Below are positions 12,601-23,800 of a stretch of 64,000 nucleotides of DNA, one piece after another (position 1 is the stretch's first letter; each line of letters starts with the position of its first letter). The notes under the pieces were generated by a model. The model ran no database searches. It was not told the DNA's origin and saw nothing but the letters and a program-made list of their open reading frames with translations. The stretch is from Pachyseris speciosa. Lineage: Eukaryota; Cnidaria; Anthozoa; Scleractinia; Pachyseridae. The position numbers were made by a program, and so were the translations under genes. Location: contig JAEMWC010000082.1 in the NCBI GenBank assembly GCA_016490735.1, forward strand, positions 32,501-96,500, given 5' to 3'.

Positions 12601-13360
12601 TCAGACTTGAGAAGAAGGATCGATGAAGCTAAAACATTGGTCCCTTCCTGCTTTCCGGTTAGTATAATAAAGGCATTATTGAGGTCACGTAAACGATCCC
12701 AGTTTCAAAGGAAAGTGTCCCAACAACATCAGCAAAAAATACACTGTAGTAACGCAAACATTTCTGAATAAACAAAATGAGTGATCGTGATTTCATCAGT
12801 TAACAATTGCGAACCAATATTGCTTCCTCCCTTCAGCTCGCAATTATACTATTGAGCACAGTCAGTAGCTGTGTCAGAATTTTGGCATATCAGATTGGGG
12901 CCCATACATTGTGCTGTGTTTATTTGACGTCACTATTATTATTATATTACAAGAGCCTGTATATTACTAATCATTTTTGTCCTCATTTTTATTCGATCTT
13001 TTGTTGTTGTTGTCTTCCTTGCGACGATCGTAATAAAACATGGTTTATTTTTCCTTCCATTGGCTAAAGAAAACAAGAGGTTAAGGACCTTAAATCACAT
13101 TTGATGGTTTTACTCTATTGTTGCAGCCCGGTAAGAGTCTTCCCCAGTGGCTGCCGATTCCAAAAATAGCCAAGTTACTACCTCCAGCAGAGTCCAAATG
13201 TCCTAACCCAACCCCTGAGGATCCTGACAGCAGTTCCCCCTTTAACCCAGCCCCTGAGGATCCTGACAGCAGTTCCTCCCTGAATTGGTTGTGGCTTCTC
13301 GCACTGTTCTTCTTTTTATGTTTGCTGGTTCTGTTATATTCTTGTAAGAAGAAAACATAA
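1109..13360 (+). CDS. MOXD1-like: DBH-like (MOXD1-like) copper monooxygenase, copy A, 5' partial, frameshifted
   Basis: Eleven exons fit GT/AG rules and match copy B one for one: 1109-1192, 1810-1992, 2302-2403, 2750-2913, 8219-8294, 8898-8983, 9451-9489, 10903-10962, 11527-11654, 12531-12657, 13127-13360. Exons 1-3 lie before the window. The family is ascorbate-dependent copper type II hydroxylases (DBH, PHM, MOXD1). Visible ligands are the HHM motif in the exon at 1810, the HTH motif at 8219 and the EMC methionine at 11527. The exon at 2302 is 102 bases where B has 103: an AAAAA run is AAAA, which shifts the frame and gives TGA within a few codons, and the EIHYNNP histidine follows that break. 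All other exons are open. The last exon carries a 39-base tandem duplication of a PEDPDSSS segment before a C-terminal membrane segment with a CKKKT tail. It is either a young pseudogene or a homopolymer sequencing error. Confidence 0.88.
2434..2503. repeat. ATTC then TTTC microsatellite
   Basis: Tandem ATTC units followed by TTTC units immediately after exon 6 of gene A. Similar ATTC tracts occur at 9360-9395. Confidence 0.95.
3036..3427. repeat. Left subterminal array of GGAGTTA/TAACTCC palindromes
   Basis: Dozens of TAACTCC and GGAGTTA heptamers are arranged as short palindromes, often separated by 4-6 bases or abutting as GGAGTTAnnnTAACTCC. The same vocabulary fills the other end of the insertion. 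These could be transposase binding sites (inference). Confidence 0.85.
6833..7168. repeat. Right subterminal array of GGAGTTA/TAACTCC palindromes (part 1)
   Basis: Same heptamer vocabulary as 3036-3427. The array resumes at 8038-8125, after a secondary insertion (7172-8037) that splits it. Confidence 0.85.
7172..8037. mobile_element. Nested palindromic element plus MITE inside the 5.1 kb insertion
   Basis: Bases 7175-7345 form a near-perfect hairpin (GTAATCACATGATTT ... AAATCATGTGATTAC, with TTGGAATAAATAAGCAC arms). Bases 7346-8037 begin with TAATAATATACATGA and end with its reverse complement TCATGTATATTATTA. A related copy of the hairpin and its ATATTATTA junction lies at 27165-27345. The insertion interrupts the GGAGTTA array, so it is younger than the host element. 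Confidence 0.65.
8401..8597. repeat. Polypurine (GA-rich) tract in intron 8 of gene A
   Basis: Almost uninterrupted purines on the plus strand. The equivalent intron of gene B has a matching tract at 35050-35220, followed in both by a homologous segment ending in TTTCGCTACCAAAATACCC. Predicted proline/serine-rich ORFs on the other strand are artefacts of this composition. Confidence 0.85.
9494..9687. repeat. Two AAT microsatellites flanking an 'ACGTTTCGGCGTCATCATGAC' type spacer
   Basis: AAT/ATA triplets at 9494-9541 and 9640-9687 flank a short spacer with inverted matches (CTTGAAACAGAAGCAAGAG against CTTGCTCCTGTTTCAAG). This sits directly after exon 10 of gene A. Confidence 0.85.
9693..9940 (-). 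pseudogene. C-terminal relic of a LINE ORF2
   Basis: The minus-strand frame encodes a stretch with RAFAISAPEPWNSFPDSI and NTFKSKLKTYF, the characteristic end of CR1/RTE-like LINE polyproteins. No reverse transcriptase core is present here, so it is a 5'-truncated copy. Sequence to about 10540 shows no further coding signal. Confidence 0.6.
10254..10480. repeat. 112-bp tandem duplication
   Basis: Two head-to-tail copies with a period of 112 bases, the first starting at 10254 and the second at 10366 (both begin GTTGCGCAAATAATAGAAGG). The copies differ at only a few positions, implying a recent event. Confidence 0.9.
11206..11310. repeat. Perfect hairpin repeat (TAGTCTCCCTCGCAG ends)
   Basis: TAGTCTCCCTCGCAG at the left is matched by CTGCGAGGGAGACTA at the right, with internal GGGCTGTCACGCAACG arms, giving a near-complete palindrome in intron 11 of gene A. 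Diverged versions of the same motif occur at the centre of the large palindrome at 46960-47260. Confidence 0.85.
11937..12150. repeat. GTCACC hexanucleotide array in intron 12 of gene A
   Basis: Tandem GTCACC grading into GTCACT and GTCATT units. Long ORFs on both strands (Val-Thr or Ser-Pro repeats) are artefacts. Intron 12 of gene B carries equivalent arrays (40613-41095, 41430-41690), so the seed predates the duplication. Confidence 0.95.
12155..12450. repeat. Dispersed repeat related to 48585-48935
   Basis: The segment shares CAATGGCTCTGC, TGAAATGACCAAATTTAAG-like and ends rich in GTTGCCGTT with 48585-48935 and with 41690-42090 in gene B. The GTTGCCGTTG end adjoins the hexamer array and may be the source from which the array expanded (inference). 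Confidence 0.6.
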
Positions 13361-14040
13361 TATGAATTTTGTGTTGGGACAATGCGTTTCATTGTGTTTT
13401 ATTTGAGATCCCTTGACGCCGATTTAGGTGGAACGACTATGTTGTACGTGACATGCTTACGACAAGCCGGTGATACAAATTGTGTCGTATTGATTCAACT
13501 ACAGCTTGTCCTGCAAGACTCGTAAAATATTGTAGTACTTTGAAACATGCTTTAAAACCAAACGGCAATCGTAGGCCTAGGCCGGGTATCTAATGACGAG
13601 ATCTGCGTATCATCGAGCAAGGCGCGCTGCAAAAGTTCCATATGATAGTTGTAAACTGACAACGATGTAGCGTCGGGAAATTCAATCTAAAACTAAATTG
13701 GCCTGTGAAAACGGCGTGGCAGGAATATAGGGCAGATGTACGCTCCTAGTGATGGGCTCCTGGCGTTCAGTGTTATTTTAGAATGCTGGAACACGCAATT
13801 TACCTCCAAAGTGCTTAAATTGTCTTAAATAATCCTAGTCACCCACAGTGCCCTGAGTGCCTCAAATGTCATGCCCATCGAAGTTCAGTGCTTTCAATAG
13901 GTCAGTCGTAATCGTTGCGCACCCTTGGCGGTTTTGTTTTTGGCGTCCAATTTTTGCCCACCAAAGTATTTAAATATACAACGAAGTAATGTGACCTTAT
14001 GTCGTCGTTATCTGCCGTCTTTAGTGAGGCCTTCCATGCA
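13361..14040. other. 3' flank of gene A (paralogous block)
   Basis: No gene seen. Bases 13830-14040 and 14230-14450 align with the flank of gene B (44640-44756, 45205-45905) and partly with 60765-61110. No canonical AATAAA lies within 150 bases of the stop codon of gene A. Confidence 0.7.
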
Positions 14041-14041
14041 C

Positions 14042-14088
14042 CAACCTCGTTCCCAGGGTCTAGAGGAGAGACCCTGGGAACGAGGTTG
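14042..14088. repeat. 47-bp perfect palindrome
   Basis: CAACCTCGTTCCCAGGGTCT is followed after a few bases by its reverse complement AGACCCTGGGAACGAGGTTG. It interrupts the 3' flank that genes A and B share. Confidence 0.9.
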
Positions 14089-14604
14089 TCCATGCACAAG
14101 CTATACTTTCCTAAACAGGTTAGGCCGAAGAAAATGGAACAAATAAGACCTATTTTTTCTGTCCTCCCCCCACCCCTCAAGAAAAACAAACAAGCAAATT
14201 GGCCGTCGGTGAAGAAGTGGTGATTTTCGCAATCTAGTTCGTGAACTTCAACTTGGCCACATTGTTCCATCGTCTTTCTAGTAAGTATTTGGACGCTTTG
14301 TGGTTAAGTATAGAAACTTTCTTCGGACAGATGCCGCTAATTTCTCATCCAGAGATAAATGTATCTCCACGTTCTTTCCTGAAAAGTAGGTCTGGGACAA
14401 AGTGTTCATTGGTGTGCTATCAGTAAAGCACTTGTTTATCCATGCGCTTATGTCCAGTGCGTCCTCACTGGCAAAAACATTAACATGAGCATAAGCATAT
14501 AAGCACTAGACGAAAGTAAGGTTTTCACATTGAGCTAATGCTTATCTCCCAGCAGTCCCCACTAGCGCGCAGGCGTCTTATGCTTAGGCTAAGGCTTAGG
14601 ACCC

Positions 14605-15245
14605 TTAGGCCCGGTTTAAACGTCGCATTTTACATGCACCAAATCTAATTGCCGAATTAAGTGCATGTAAAATGCGACGTTTAAATCAATTAAATTCGGC
14701 AGATTTGTATTAAATGCGAGTTCAGTCGAATATTAGACTGATCCAGTCGAATATGCGACTGACGTCCGACAGTTGATTTAAACGCCGCATTTTACACGTG
14801 CCGAATCTAATTTATAAATTATGTTTAATTATATTTTACCCATAACACCACAGTTTTATGCTACATGACATGCGCAAAGAAAACTGGCGGGAAGTAATCG
14901 CGAGTGTAAGAAAACAATATGGCGGTTGTCGAAGATAGTATGTGTGGTTCGTGCTTCAGGTGCTTCTTAGTTCTCTCCAACAAAGTGTACATGTTTGACA
15001 TGCGGAAATTTTTTTTGTATAAGATGCTCTGTTTTTGAAGAAGACGAGGAAACACCGGGTTATAAGGCAGGACGAAGTGTAGCTCGTTGCGAAGTTTGTT
15101 TTCCGGAGAAGATGGAGAATGAAGTGAATGAACGAGAATTTGATCAGGAAAGTGAAACGAATATCAGTGTCTGGGAATGAAGCTGTCACTCGCAATCGGC
15201 AATTAAATTCGGCGCAATTAAATGCGACGTTTAAACCGGGCCTAA
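14605..15245. mobile_element. 641-bp TIR element
   Basis: The left end TTAGGCCCGGTTTAAACGTC and the right end GACGTTTAAACCGGGCCTAA are perfect inverted repeats. A second internal inverted pair (GTGCATGTAAAATGCGACG) lies near the left end. Superfamily not assigned. It contains a short Cys-rich reading frame (14971-15180). Confidence 0.8.
14971..15180 (+). CDS. Short Cys-rich ORF inside the TIR element, unrecognised
   Basis: A frame opens after a plausible splice acceptor (TGCTTCTTAG at 14970) and ends at a stop at 15180, encoding about 69 residues. Cysteines fall as CxC-x2-C-x4-C-x2-C and later CxxC, like a small zinc-binding module, and an acidic C-terminus follows. An ATG-led frame just upstream (14921) carries CGSCFRC, so two exons are possible. 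I do not recognise a family. It may be a remnant of a transposon-encoded zinc-finger protein. Confidence 0.35.
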   Translation, partial: FSPTKCTCLTCGNFFCIRCSVFEEDEETPGYKAGRSVARCEVCFPEKMENEVNEREFDQESETNISVWE

Positions 15246-17400
15246 CTCATTGGGGCGTCACATTTTAGATGCGCTTAATGTAGTACTAATTTGAGTCGAC
15301 TCGACAATACTATAAATTGTTTCAGGTCGCGCAATTTATTGTTTTTGTATTCCCACTGTTGAAACCACGGCAAAGAATCATTCCAGACGAAATATCATAA
15401 AGTCAGTTTTTGTGCCTCTTCCTCCAATTTTAACCGTCAGAAAGTTTAAATTTACCTTTTTGTGGCTGTTCTCACCCGCCGCTGCTATGGAAACGTAATA
15501 GGTACTCTCTTACGGAATACAATTTGACATTAATTGTACTGCTTTCCACCAATCAGAATTAAATAATTTTTTGGAGTGTACTATAAAAATATTAATAATC
15601 TGCACAAAAATAACCACGCCTGAACATTGGTGATATACTGGAAACTAAATTTATTCGTTAACAAGTTCTTTGGAATTTACCAAAACAAAAAAAAGAGAGA
15701 GATAAATTAAACTTAACAATCTTCGACCTGATAAAAAAAAATGACGCGTCGTTGAGATGGAAATTTTTTAACTGTGCAGTTCAATCGGTTACAAAGCACA
15801 AAGATGACGCCCTATTTAGGCTACTAAAAAGAAGTAGTTGAGTTCGTTTTTTCCTCATTGGTGATAAGAGCTGATAAGGCCACCGTAGATAGTTTAAAAA
15901 AAAAAAAAAAAAAAAAAAGAAAGAAAACAGGAAGCAACAGTCGCGCCAACTGATGTCACTTTTTTTTCCAATTTTTTTTTCTTACAGGTAGCATTACAAA
16001 GTCTCCCGAATTTGTATTTCGATTCTCCTGCTTCATAGAAATTTCTCGATATTTGACCTCCGAACCCCGGTCATATAGTAGAACAACAAGCGATTGTTTT
16101 CTTTATTTCTGTTACATCGTGAATGGTCGATTAGTACTCAAAGCAACCACAACGCTGTGACTTCGTAAGCCATCTTGACCGGGAAATGACAGTTTTGCAG
16201 ACGTACACAGCTAAATCATAATTTTGTTCGCAGTCATTTGTTTGTTTTGTTTTGTTTTGTTTTGTTTTGTTTTGTTTTGGCTGACTGGGCAACCCGCCTC
16301 GGTGAGGTACCCCACTTCACATGTGACCGCTATCAAGTAATAAAGAGAGATTGCATGGAAAGATTGGCAACCCCACCGAGGTGGGGTACCTCACCTTCCC
16401 GGGGTCCCCCCACCTCCATGTGAACAGGCCCTAATGCTCACTGAAATGGAACAGTAGGTAGTATAGAGAGTTTTCAGTCATGCAAGTAGAAAAATAACTG
16501 AAACTATCAACCATTCAATAGATAAAGTCAAGAAATTGTGATATTATAGAAGAGTAATAAATAAACAACATGCCAAAGTCTCAGGGCCGTGCGATACCCC
16601 GTACTTGAGTTATTCGACAAAATGTACCACTCAAACTTATAGTGTTTTGTATGGAAACGCCATCTTGGCGCCCTTCTGAGGGACGTCAAAATGGCGGCCG
16701 GAAACGAGTTAAAATGTATGTTTGTTACTTTAGCTATCTCAATAGGCTTTTGTGCATTACGCTAGCATTTTTTCGGGCATTTTAGTGAGGCAAATGCATT
16801 AAGCATTATTCGAGCATTTTAGTGGCATTTTCCCAGAATATTATTTTTATTTTCTCTTTCAGGGAGAATAAAAATATATATTTTTAACGAGAAAATGAAG
16901 ACTTTAACTCGAAATTCAAACAAATATTTCAAATGCCTTCCTGATATAGCCGAATGGAAACTGAGGACAACTAATCAGCAGTGAGTGAAAGGCGAGCATG
17001 TAAACTATTAACTTACATACGATGCTGTTATACCACTCAGTTAAAATGTTATAATTAATAAAATTAAAATTAAAAGTGTCGAGCATTTTAGTGGGAAAAA
17101 TGGAGCATTAAGGTAGAGCATTTCAGTGGGGAAACAAAAGCATAATGTCTCAAAGGCTTTGTTCTCTCTGCTGAGCTTTCAAACATTCACATAGACCCTT
17201 CTCTTAAGTGACATGCTTGTGAGCAGACATCTTTATGTCACGCACTGTGAAAAACCCTAAAATTAAAACTGCTTTATTTTCAAAACAAAGCAAGCTACCG
17301 AGCCGAAAACATGCAAGCCGATACATTTCTAAAATGTCTTTTTACGTGATGAAGATAAAAAATGCAAAAGTCTGTTTACTTTTGTATTTTAGTTTTTTAT
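15246..17400. other. Intergenic spacer between genes A and B
   Basis: No gene seen. It contains a poly-A run (15895-15918), a TTTTG microsatellite (16230-16279), one end of a dispersed repeat (16280-16433), and recurring GCATTTTAGTG motifs between 16765 and 17130 whose origin is unclear. Confidence 0.6.
16280..16433. repeat. Truncated dispersed repeat (GAGGTACCCCAC / GTGAACAGGCCCT)
   Basis: GGTGAGGTACCCCAC at the left mirrors GTGGGGTACCTCACC near the right, and the right end reads CATGTGAACAGGCCCT. A second truncated copy at 48100-48235 begins AGGGCCTGTTCACATGG, the reverse complement of this end. Confidence 0.7.
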
Positions 17401-17731
17401 GACGTCACGTGAAAACCCTTTATAGTAACAATTGTTATAAAACAATGAAAAGTGCATTAAAATGCACAATGTTCTCACTCTGTGGCCGCATGAGGTCATT
17501 ATTTTTTAGAATACCTCGGAATAACATTATCATATATATTATTTATGTAAATTACCCGATTACCTTTAGTTTTTTAATAGGAACGTCACGTACTCACTCA
17601 GGATATCACAACGAAGTGATTTACAATGGAAAGTATTTACGTCAAACACTAATTGACGGTGACTGGTGAACAGTCTGATATTTTTAGTCACCACGAAATT
17701 AGCGCTCAACTTTTTATCAGTTCTGCAGTAC

Positions 17732-17738
17732 TATATAA
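17732..17738 (+). promoter_or_regulatory. Candidate TATA box of gene B
   Basis: TATATAA lies about 134 bases before the chosen ATG of gene B, giving room for a start site near 17765 and a roughly 105-base leader. It is the only TATA-like match well placed upstream of the signal-peptide exon. Inference only. Confidence 0.4.
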
Positions 17739-17871
17739 ACATGGTCACGGAACCCGTCACGTGTATTTGTATGACATTACGTCACAATTGATAATATCTA
17801 ACCGAGGTTTTGCTGAGATAACAGTTTACAACAGAGCCGTGCGACATACACGTTCTGCAGCCACTACGAAA

Positions 17872-20800
17872 ATGCTGGCCTTGTTTTTGGTCGCGTTTTC
17901 AGTTTTTACCTCGGCCCGTGCCGCTGATCTTTCTTCTGAGTACGCCCATCATGCGGTGCTGGATCCAAAAGAGCTGATGAAGCTGTACTGGACAGTTGAC
18001 TGGGACAAAGAAACTCTAGCGTTCGCTGTTGAGGCGGCAACTACAGGATGGGTCGGATTTGGCTTTTCTTCAGGTAACGGCAAGATGATAGGTAGCGACG
18101 TGGTTATCGGCTGGGTAAAGGACTCTAAAGGATACCTTACGGTAAGAATGATAAGCTTTTCCATGTGCAGATTTCTTTAATTGATTTTACCTACAAGCTA
18201 GCGTGTTTATTTTGTTATTAGTTCTGCACGCTCGCTTGCACTGATATCGAGTTACCACTTGGGATACCGGGTATAGACGACTCAAAATAATCAGCTTTCT
18301 CATCTGAATGACAGCTAATGATTGCAGTTATTGTAAAAAGGATGGACCCGTACATGGAATACTTAGAGGCAACAAGTAAGAAATGAACTGTCAAAACGCA
18401 AAAATTTGGTGGTCATAATTATTTGAATAACGTTTCGCTGTAATTACGATAGTTTGACGTCAGAGAGTGTTTATCTTGCATGTGCAAGGCCTGCAACGTT
18501 TAGAGGAATATAATCACAATCATGTCATGTGAGTGTCAGGTGCTTCAGATAAAGAAAGCAATACAGCGGAGCCTCGATTTAACGAAGTGCAAAGGGACAA
18601 AGGAAATTGGTTCGTTATATATTTTAAAAGGTGGGGCTTTCTCGTGAAATCAGATTAACAAACGGCGTTGAATTTCCACTTAATCACTCCCGTGAAACGA
18701 GTACAAAGGAGGGGGATATTGGGGTGTACCTGAAACCTAAAAACGCTCACAAAAGTATCCAAAACCGAAAGAAAACCGAAATTTTTTTCCTTTATTTTTT
18801 TCTTTATTCCGCTTTCTGTCATCCTTGTTTACATAAACTCGGGTACTTACATATTAGAATCAATTGGCTACAGCAATACAATACTACTGAATTTGAAAGT
18901 TATACAATATACAGCGAAGCTTAAGGTAACAATTTTTTTCTTATTATTCATCTATTATCATAGAGGAGGAGGAGACACTTTTTGTACCTCATTGCAGGCC
19001 TTCAACTTTGTACTTAAGAATTATTTTTGTAATAAAATCTGGGAGGAGAATTAATTTATCGTGTACTTTGTTAGTATAGATGTAATACCTCATGAAAAGC
19101 AGAGTATAATTAAATTACGTTAATAAGCGTTTTTCGTACGATCCGGAAAGGATGCCAAACAGTTTTTCTTCAGCAGACGGGTTGAATTGAGATCCATTTA
19201 CAGTATTAAACCAATCAATAACTTTCTCTGTGAAGACTTGAATGGGGAGGCAACTCTGTAAGTGTGGTCGATGGAATCTTTTTCATCACAGTATATACAA
19301 TGAATGAGTTGCCAGTAATCGGATACCCATGTTATGCGCAATGGTTTATGGGATCGCCAGGGGGCGAACATTGCAAGTCGCCAGAAAGAAATGTATGGCG
19401 TAAAGTTGTTTCTTCGTCAAAAGCAGCGATTTTGAACAAAGAATAACTCATTTTCGCCGTGATTTTGTGAGAAGCGGAGGTGACTAGTGTCGATGCGTGG
19501 AAATTGTAAGTTTCCGTGTGATTAATGCGGTAAAATATATTGATGAACACCTTGTTGCGTAAGCAGGCGGTAAGATTATGAAATCCACTGAATCTATCTG
19601 CATCAAGCAATGGTCTCGCAATAGTACGAACAGTTGTAAATTTGAGGGGATTCACTCAATAAAGCCTTTCCAGTTGTAATTGCATGTGTGCTGATATGTA
19701 CAACGAGTGTAATTGGGACTATACCCGGCGCAGATATGTGGGTTTGTTACAACGAGCGAGCTACCCAGACAAACAAACGGTTCTTCCTCACGTTGGTTTA
19801 TTGAGATTCTACTCACCAAGAACCAAGCAGCTGCAGGATGCTTTTTCATGGTCCACAGCTATAAATCGTGATAAATTCAAAGTGACAATAAGTACTAAGG
19901 TCTGCTCTAATAATTTTGTACAAGGCCGGAGGCCAGGGTTGACTGACCAAAGCGGCGACTCCCGCTAGCGCTTTGTGTACGTAGTGTTTCTGAAAGTCTT
20001 TATAGCGAGTTTCCTTTAACGTGAGAGATCTCTCTGAGGGTTGGCTGATGTTGAATAAATACCTCTTGTCCATAAGTACGGTCAACAAACCATTTTTATG
20101 CTGGATGGAATTGCGTGACAAAGGGCTTTCTGTTTCTGTTTCACATGTTCCTCCACTAAACTCTAAGAGAAAAATTGTAGCTGAATAACCTAGGGATGTT
20201 TCTCATTAAAACAGCTAGACAACCTTCAGATTTCTCCGTCTTTTCCATCACTGGTTTCATCCCTCCATAGCGAAATTGCTCGGTACCCTCGCACAACAAT
20301 GGAATGTGGGGGTAAAATTCCAGCAGCAATGATAAGATAATGTTGTAACACACGCAATTAAAAACAAAATAATATCACCACACGTAATTACAACCGAAAA
20401 AGCTTTATTGAGTGAAGCCCCTCAAATTTATATCTGTTCGTACTATTTCGAGACCAATACTTGACGCAGATTCAGTGGATTTCATAATCTACCTTCTGCA
20501 ACAAAGTGTTTATCAATAGATTTTACCGCATTAATCGCACGAAAACTTACAATTTCCACGCACCGCCATCAGTCACCTCCACTTCTCACAAAATCACGGC
20601 GAAAATGCACTATCCTTTGTTCAAAATCACTGCTTTTGACGAAGAAACAACTTTACGCCATACATTTCTTTCTGGCGACTTAGAATGTTTGCCCCCTGGC
20701 GATCCCACAATCCGTTGCGCATGACATAGGTATCCGATTACTGGCAACTCATTCAATGTCATCATCCTTGCCAAAACGATGCAGCTCCCTTTTTGTCACT

Positions 20801-23800
20801 AAAATCGATGAATTAATTTAAATTGAAATTCCTTTAGCTTCTTTTCTTTGCAGAGTTTTTTTAGGGACGTAAAATTTTTTTCCCACTTTTCCTTACTCAG
20901 AGGTAAATTTCCGTTCCATTTCTTTGGACCTACATGGTCCACTGTGTGAGTTTTTGCCAAAAGTAGCCCATAAAAGTTTCTTGTCTTGATGTTATCTAGA
21001 TGTAACTGAACTGATTCATTCAACTGGAAAGTGAAAACATTACCGTTGTAAAGCTCTTTTCTAATTGGTTCTGGAGTCCTTGCTTTAATCAAAAGTAGTT
21101 TTGGGATGGCACTGATAATCTGATAGTATTGAAGAAAATTAGTATTACAAGAGTACTTGTTAATAAATTGACGGTACGATAATAATTGACCATCGTGGTC
21201 TAGAAGGTCTTGAATAGACAAAATGCCCTTCATATACCAGTCTTTATTGAATACCGGCTTGTTTTCAACCAGAATCTCTTTGTTATTATATAAAAACTGT
21301 GTCTTGTGCTTGATCATAGCCATATAGAATCTTAAGTTCATTGAAGTAGGCCAAAATATTTCTATAGAACCGCGGAAGGTGGGGATAGTGTTTTGTATCG
21401 TAACTACATCTCAATAAGAAGTTCAGGCCACCTGCTTTTCTCACGTAATAATCAGGAATTTTTTTCCAGTTGTAACTCCCCTTCTTCAGAAGCCTTGGGA
21501 TCCATGACTAGTCTCAGTGCCTTAAACATTATTTGGGTATCCACCATGCGTATTCCTCCCTTCACCGTATCCTGGTAGAGCCCCACCCATTTATTCTATC
21601 CTTTTTGTTTTCCATAAGAAGGTGAATAATTTAGTTTTCACTGTAGAAATAACATCATCAGGGATGTCTAGAGTTGACGCCGAGTATATAAGCTGTGAGA
21701 GGCCCAGGGACTTAATGACCATCGCTTTCCCGAATAATGTGAGATCCCTTGCTCTCCTAATATCAAGCTTTGTTTGGAGCTTTCGTATTTCAATATAGAA
21801 ATTTAGTTCGTTGTTTTGTTTTTCATCATAGGAAACGTGAATCCCCAGGATCCGAACCGGGCTGTGTAACCATTTTAATTGCAAAGGGGTAGTGTTGTTT
21901 GTTCTCCATTCTCCAAGCCAGATTGGACTTTTTTACGTTTAAACTTAGACCAGCTAACCTGCCAAAAACTGTTACCGTTTTCAAAGCGTTTTCCAAGGAA
22001 TTTAAGTTGGCACAGAAAAAGTTTGTATCGTCCGCGAATTGACTCAGTTCGATTTCATCTCCTAATATCTTTATCTCTACTATGCTCGGATCTTGTCTTA
22101 TTTAGTTGGCTAGTATCTCCACTGAGAGAATAAATAGGTATGGGGAGAGAGGGCATCCCTGCCGCACACCTCTTGATGGTCTAAACCAGTTAGTTAGAAA
22201 CTCGTTATTCATCACAGCACTCTCGGTGTTTGCATACAATGTGGTGATCCATCTTTGAATACTTGGCCCAAAGTTAAAGACTTCCAGGGATTTCATCATG
22301 AAAGATCATTCGAGGGAATCAAAGGCTTTTTAAAAATCTAACGAGACTAGAATACCCGGTATGTTATGCGCTTTTGTATGCTCCATTATATCGGTAATTC
22401 ATCTTATATTTTCACCAATATACCTGCCTTTAATAAAACCAGTTTGATCAGAGTGTATGAGGTTTGGTAACAGAGGTTCGATTCGTTTTGCTATCGCCTT
22501 GGTCGCGATTTTGAAATCGACGTTAAGCAGTGTCACAGGTCTCCAATTTGAAAGTTCCAACAAAGAGCCGTTGTCTTTGGGTATTAGAGTGATAATTCTT
22601 CTACGTTGTGAAATGGAAAGTTCATTTGCTTCATATTCGGGATCTTAATTATAGAGACTTTGATTCCTAAGTGTATTTTCGGACTCGTGGTCGCCGTAAT
22701 CTCTGAATATCTACTAAATCGAAGATGTCCATAGTTGTCATAAGTAGATTTCTATAATTTGTTGGCCTCCAGATTGATCCACCTATTTTATCCTTTTTTT
22801 GATAGCGTGCAATTCCAGTCACCACCAACAACAAGATTTGAAATTTCCGATTTATCCATTAGACAATTGTTTAGATCCTGCAAAAATTCTAATTGTTTTG
22901 TTTGATTATTGGATGCATATATGTTTCAGAGGGATACTTTTAGGGCCTTTAGGACAATAGTAATTAGTACTATTCTGCCAGACTTGTTACTAAAAGAATA
23001 CTCGGCTCTATTTTGCATTGTTGGGTGTAGGAGAATGCAAACACCATTGCTGTGCGTTGTTCCATGTGAAAAAAACATTTCACCTCCCCACTCATTTTAG
23101 CATATAATTTCATCCTTGGGATTCGAATAGGTTTCTTGCAAAAAATAAAATTTTGCAGCATGATCTTTAAGGTACGTAAAAATGCTCCTCCTTTATAATT
23201 GGTCTCGTAATCCGCGGACATTTAGAGACAGAATATCGTATTTTAGATTCTCCTGCATAACTTAGGCGACAAAAAGAAGACTGTGTAGAAAGAAATTCAA
23301 AGAGAAATAAATAGCAACAATAACAGAAAAAAGAAACAGACAAACAAACAAACAGTTCCAACGTTTAGCTACAAAAAAGTCACTTTTTAAGCTTCCTTAA
23401 GTAAGGCAAGCTAAGTCCCGTTCCCCACGCTTTGAATACTGTCATTTTGGTTTCGGTAAACTTCTTGTCAGACAGTTTAAAGACACTCTAAGTATTCTAA
23501 TTCATTTATCCTAATAGGCCTATCTTCAGGAGAGGTTTTTATGTATATCTTCCCATCCAATGTCCAGACGCTTAATAGCTCTCTATTCTTTCGCTTTTCG
23601 TTAGCTCTGTTTACAATTTTCTCCGGTAAGATGTTAAGCTTTCGTTTAGGAAGATTCTTTCAGCCTCAACAGTTGTTGCATAAGAAGTTCCTTCGAAGAG
23701 GCTTGATAATTTTACATTCTTCAACTTTGCTCTCGCTCTATACAGGTTCGATTTAACTTTGTGGCTCAGGAATTTTACGATTATGGGTTTGATCCCTTTT

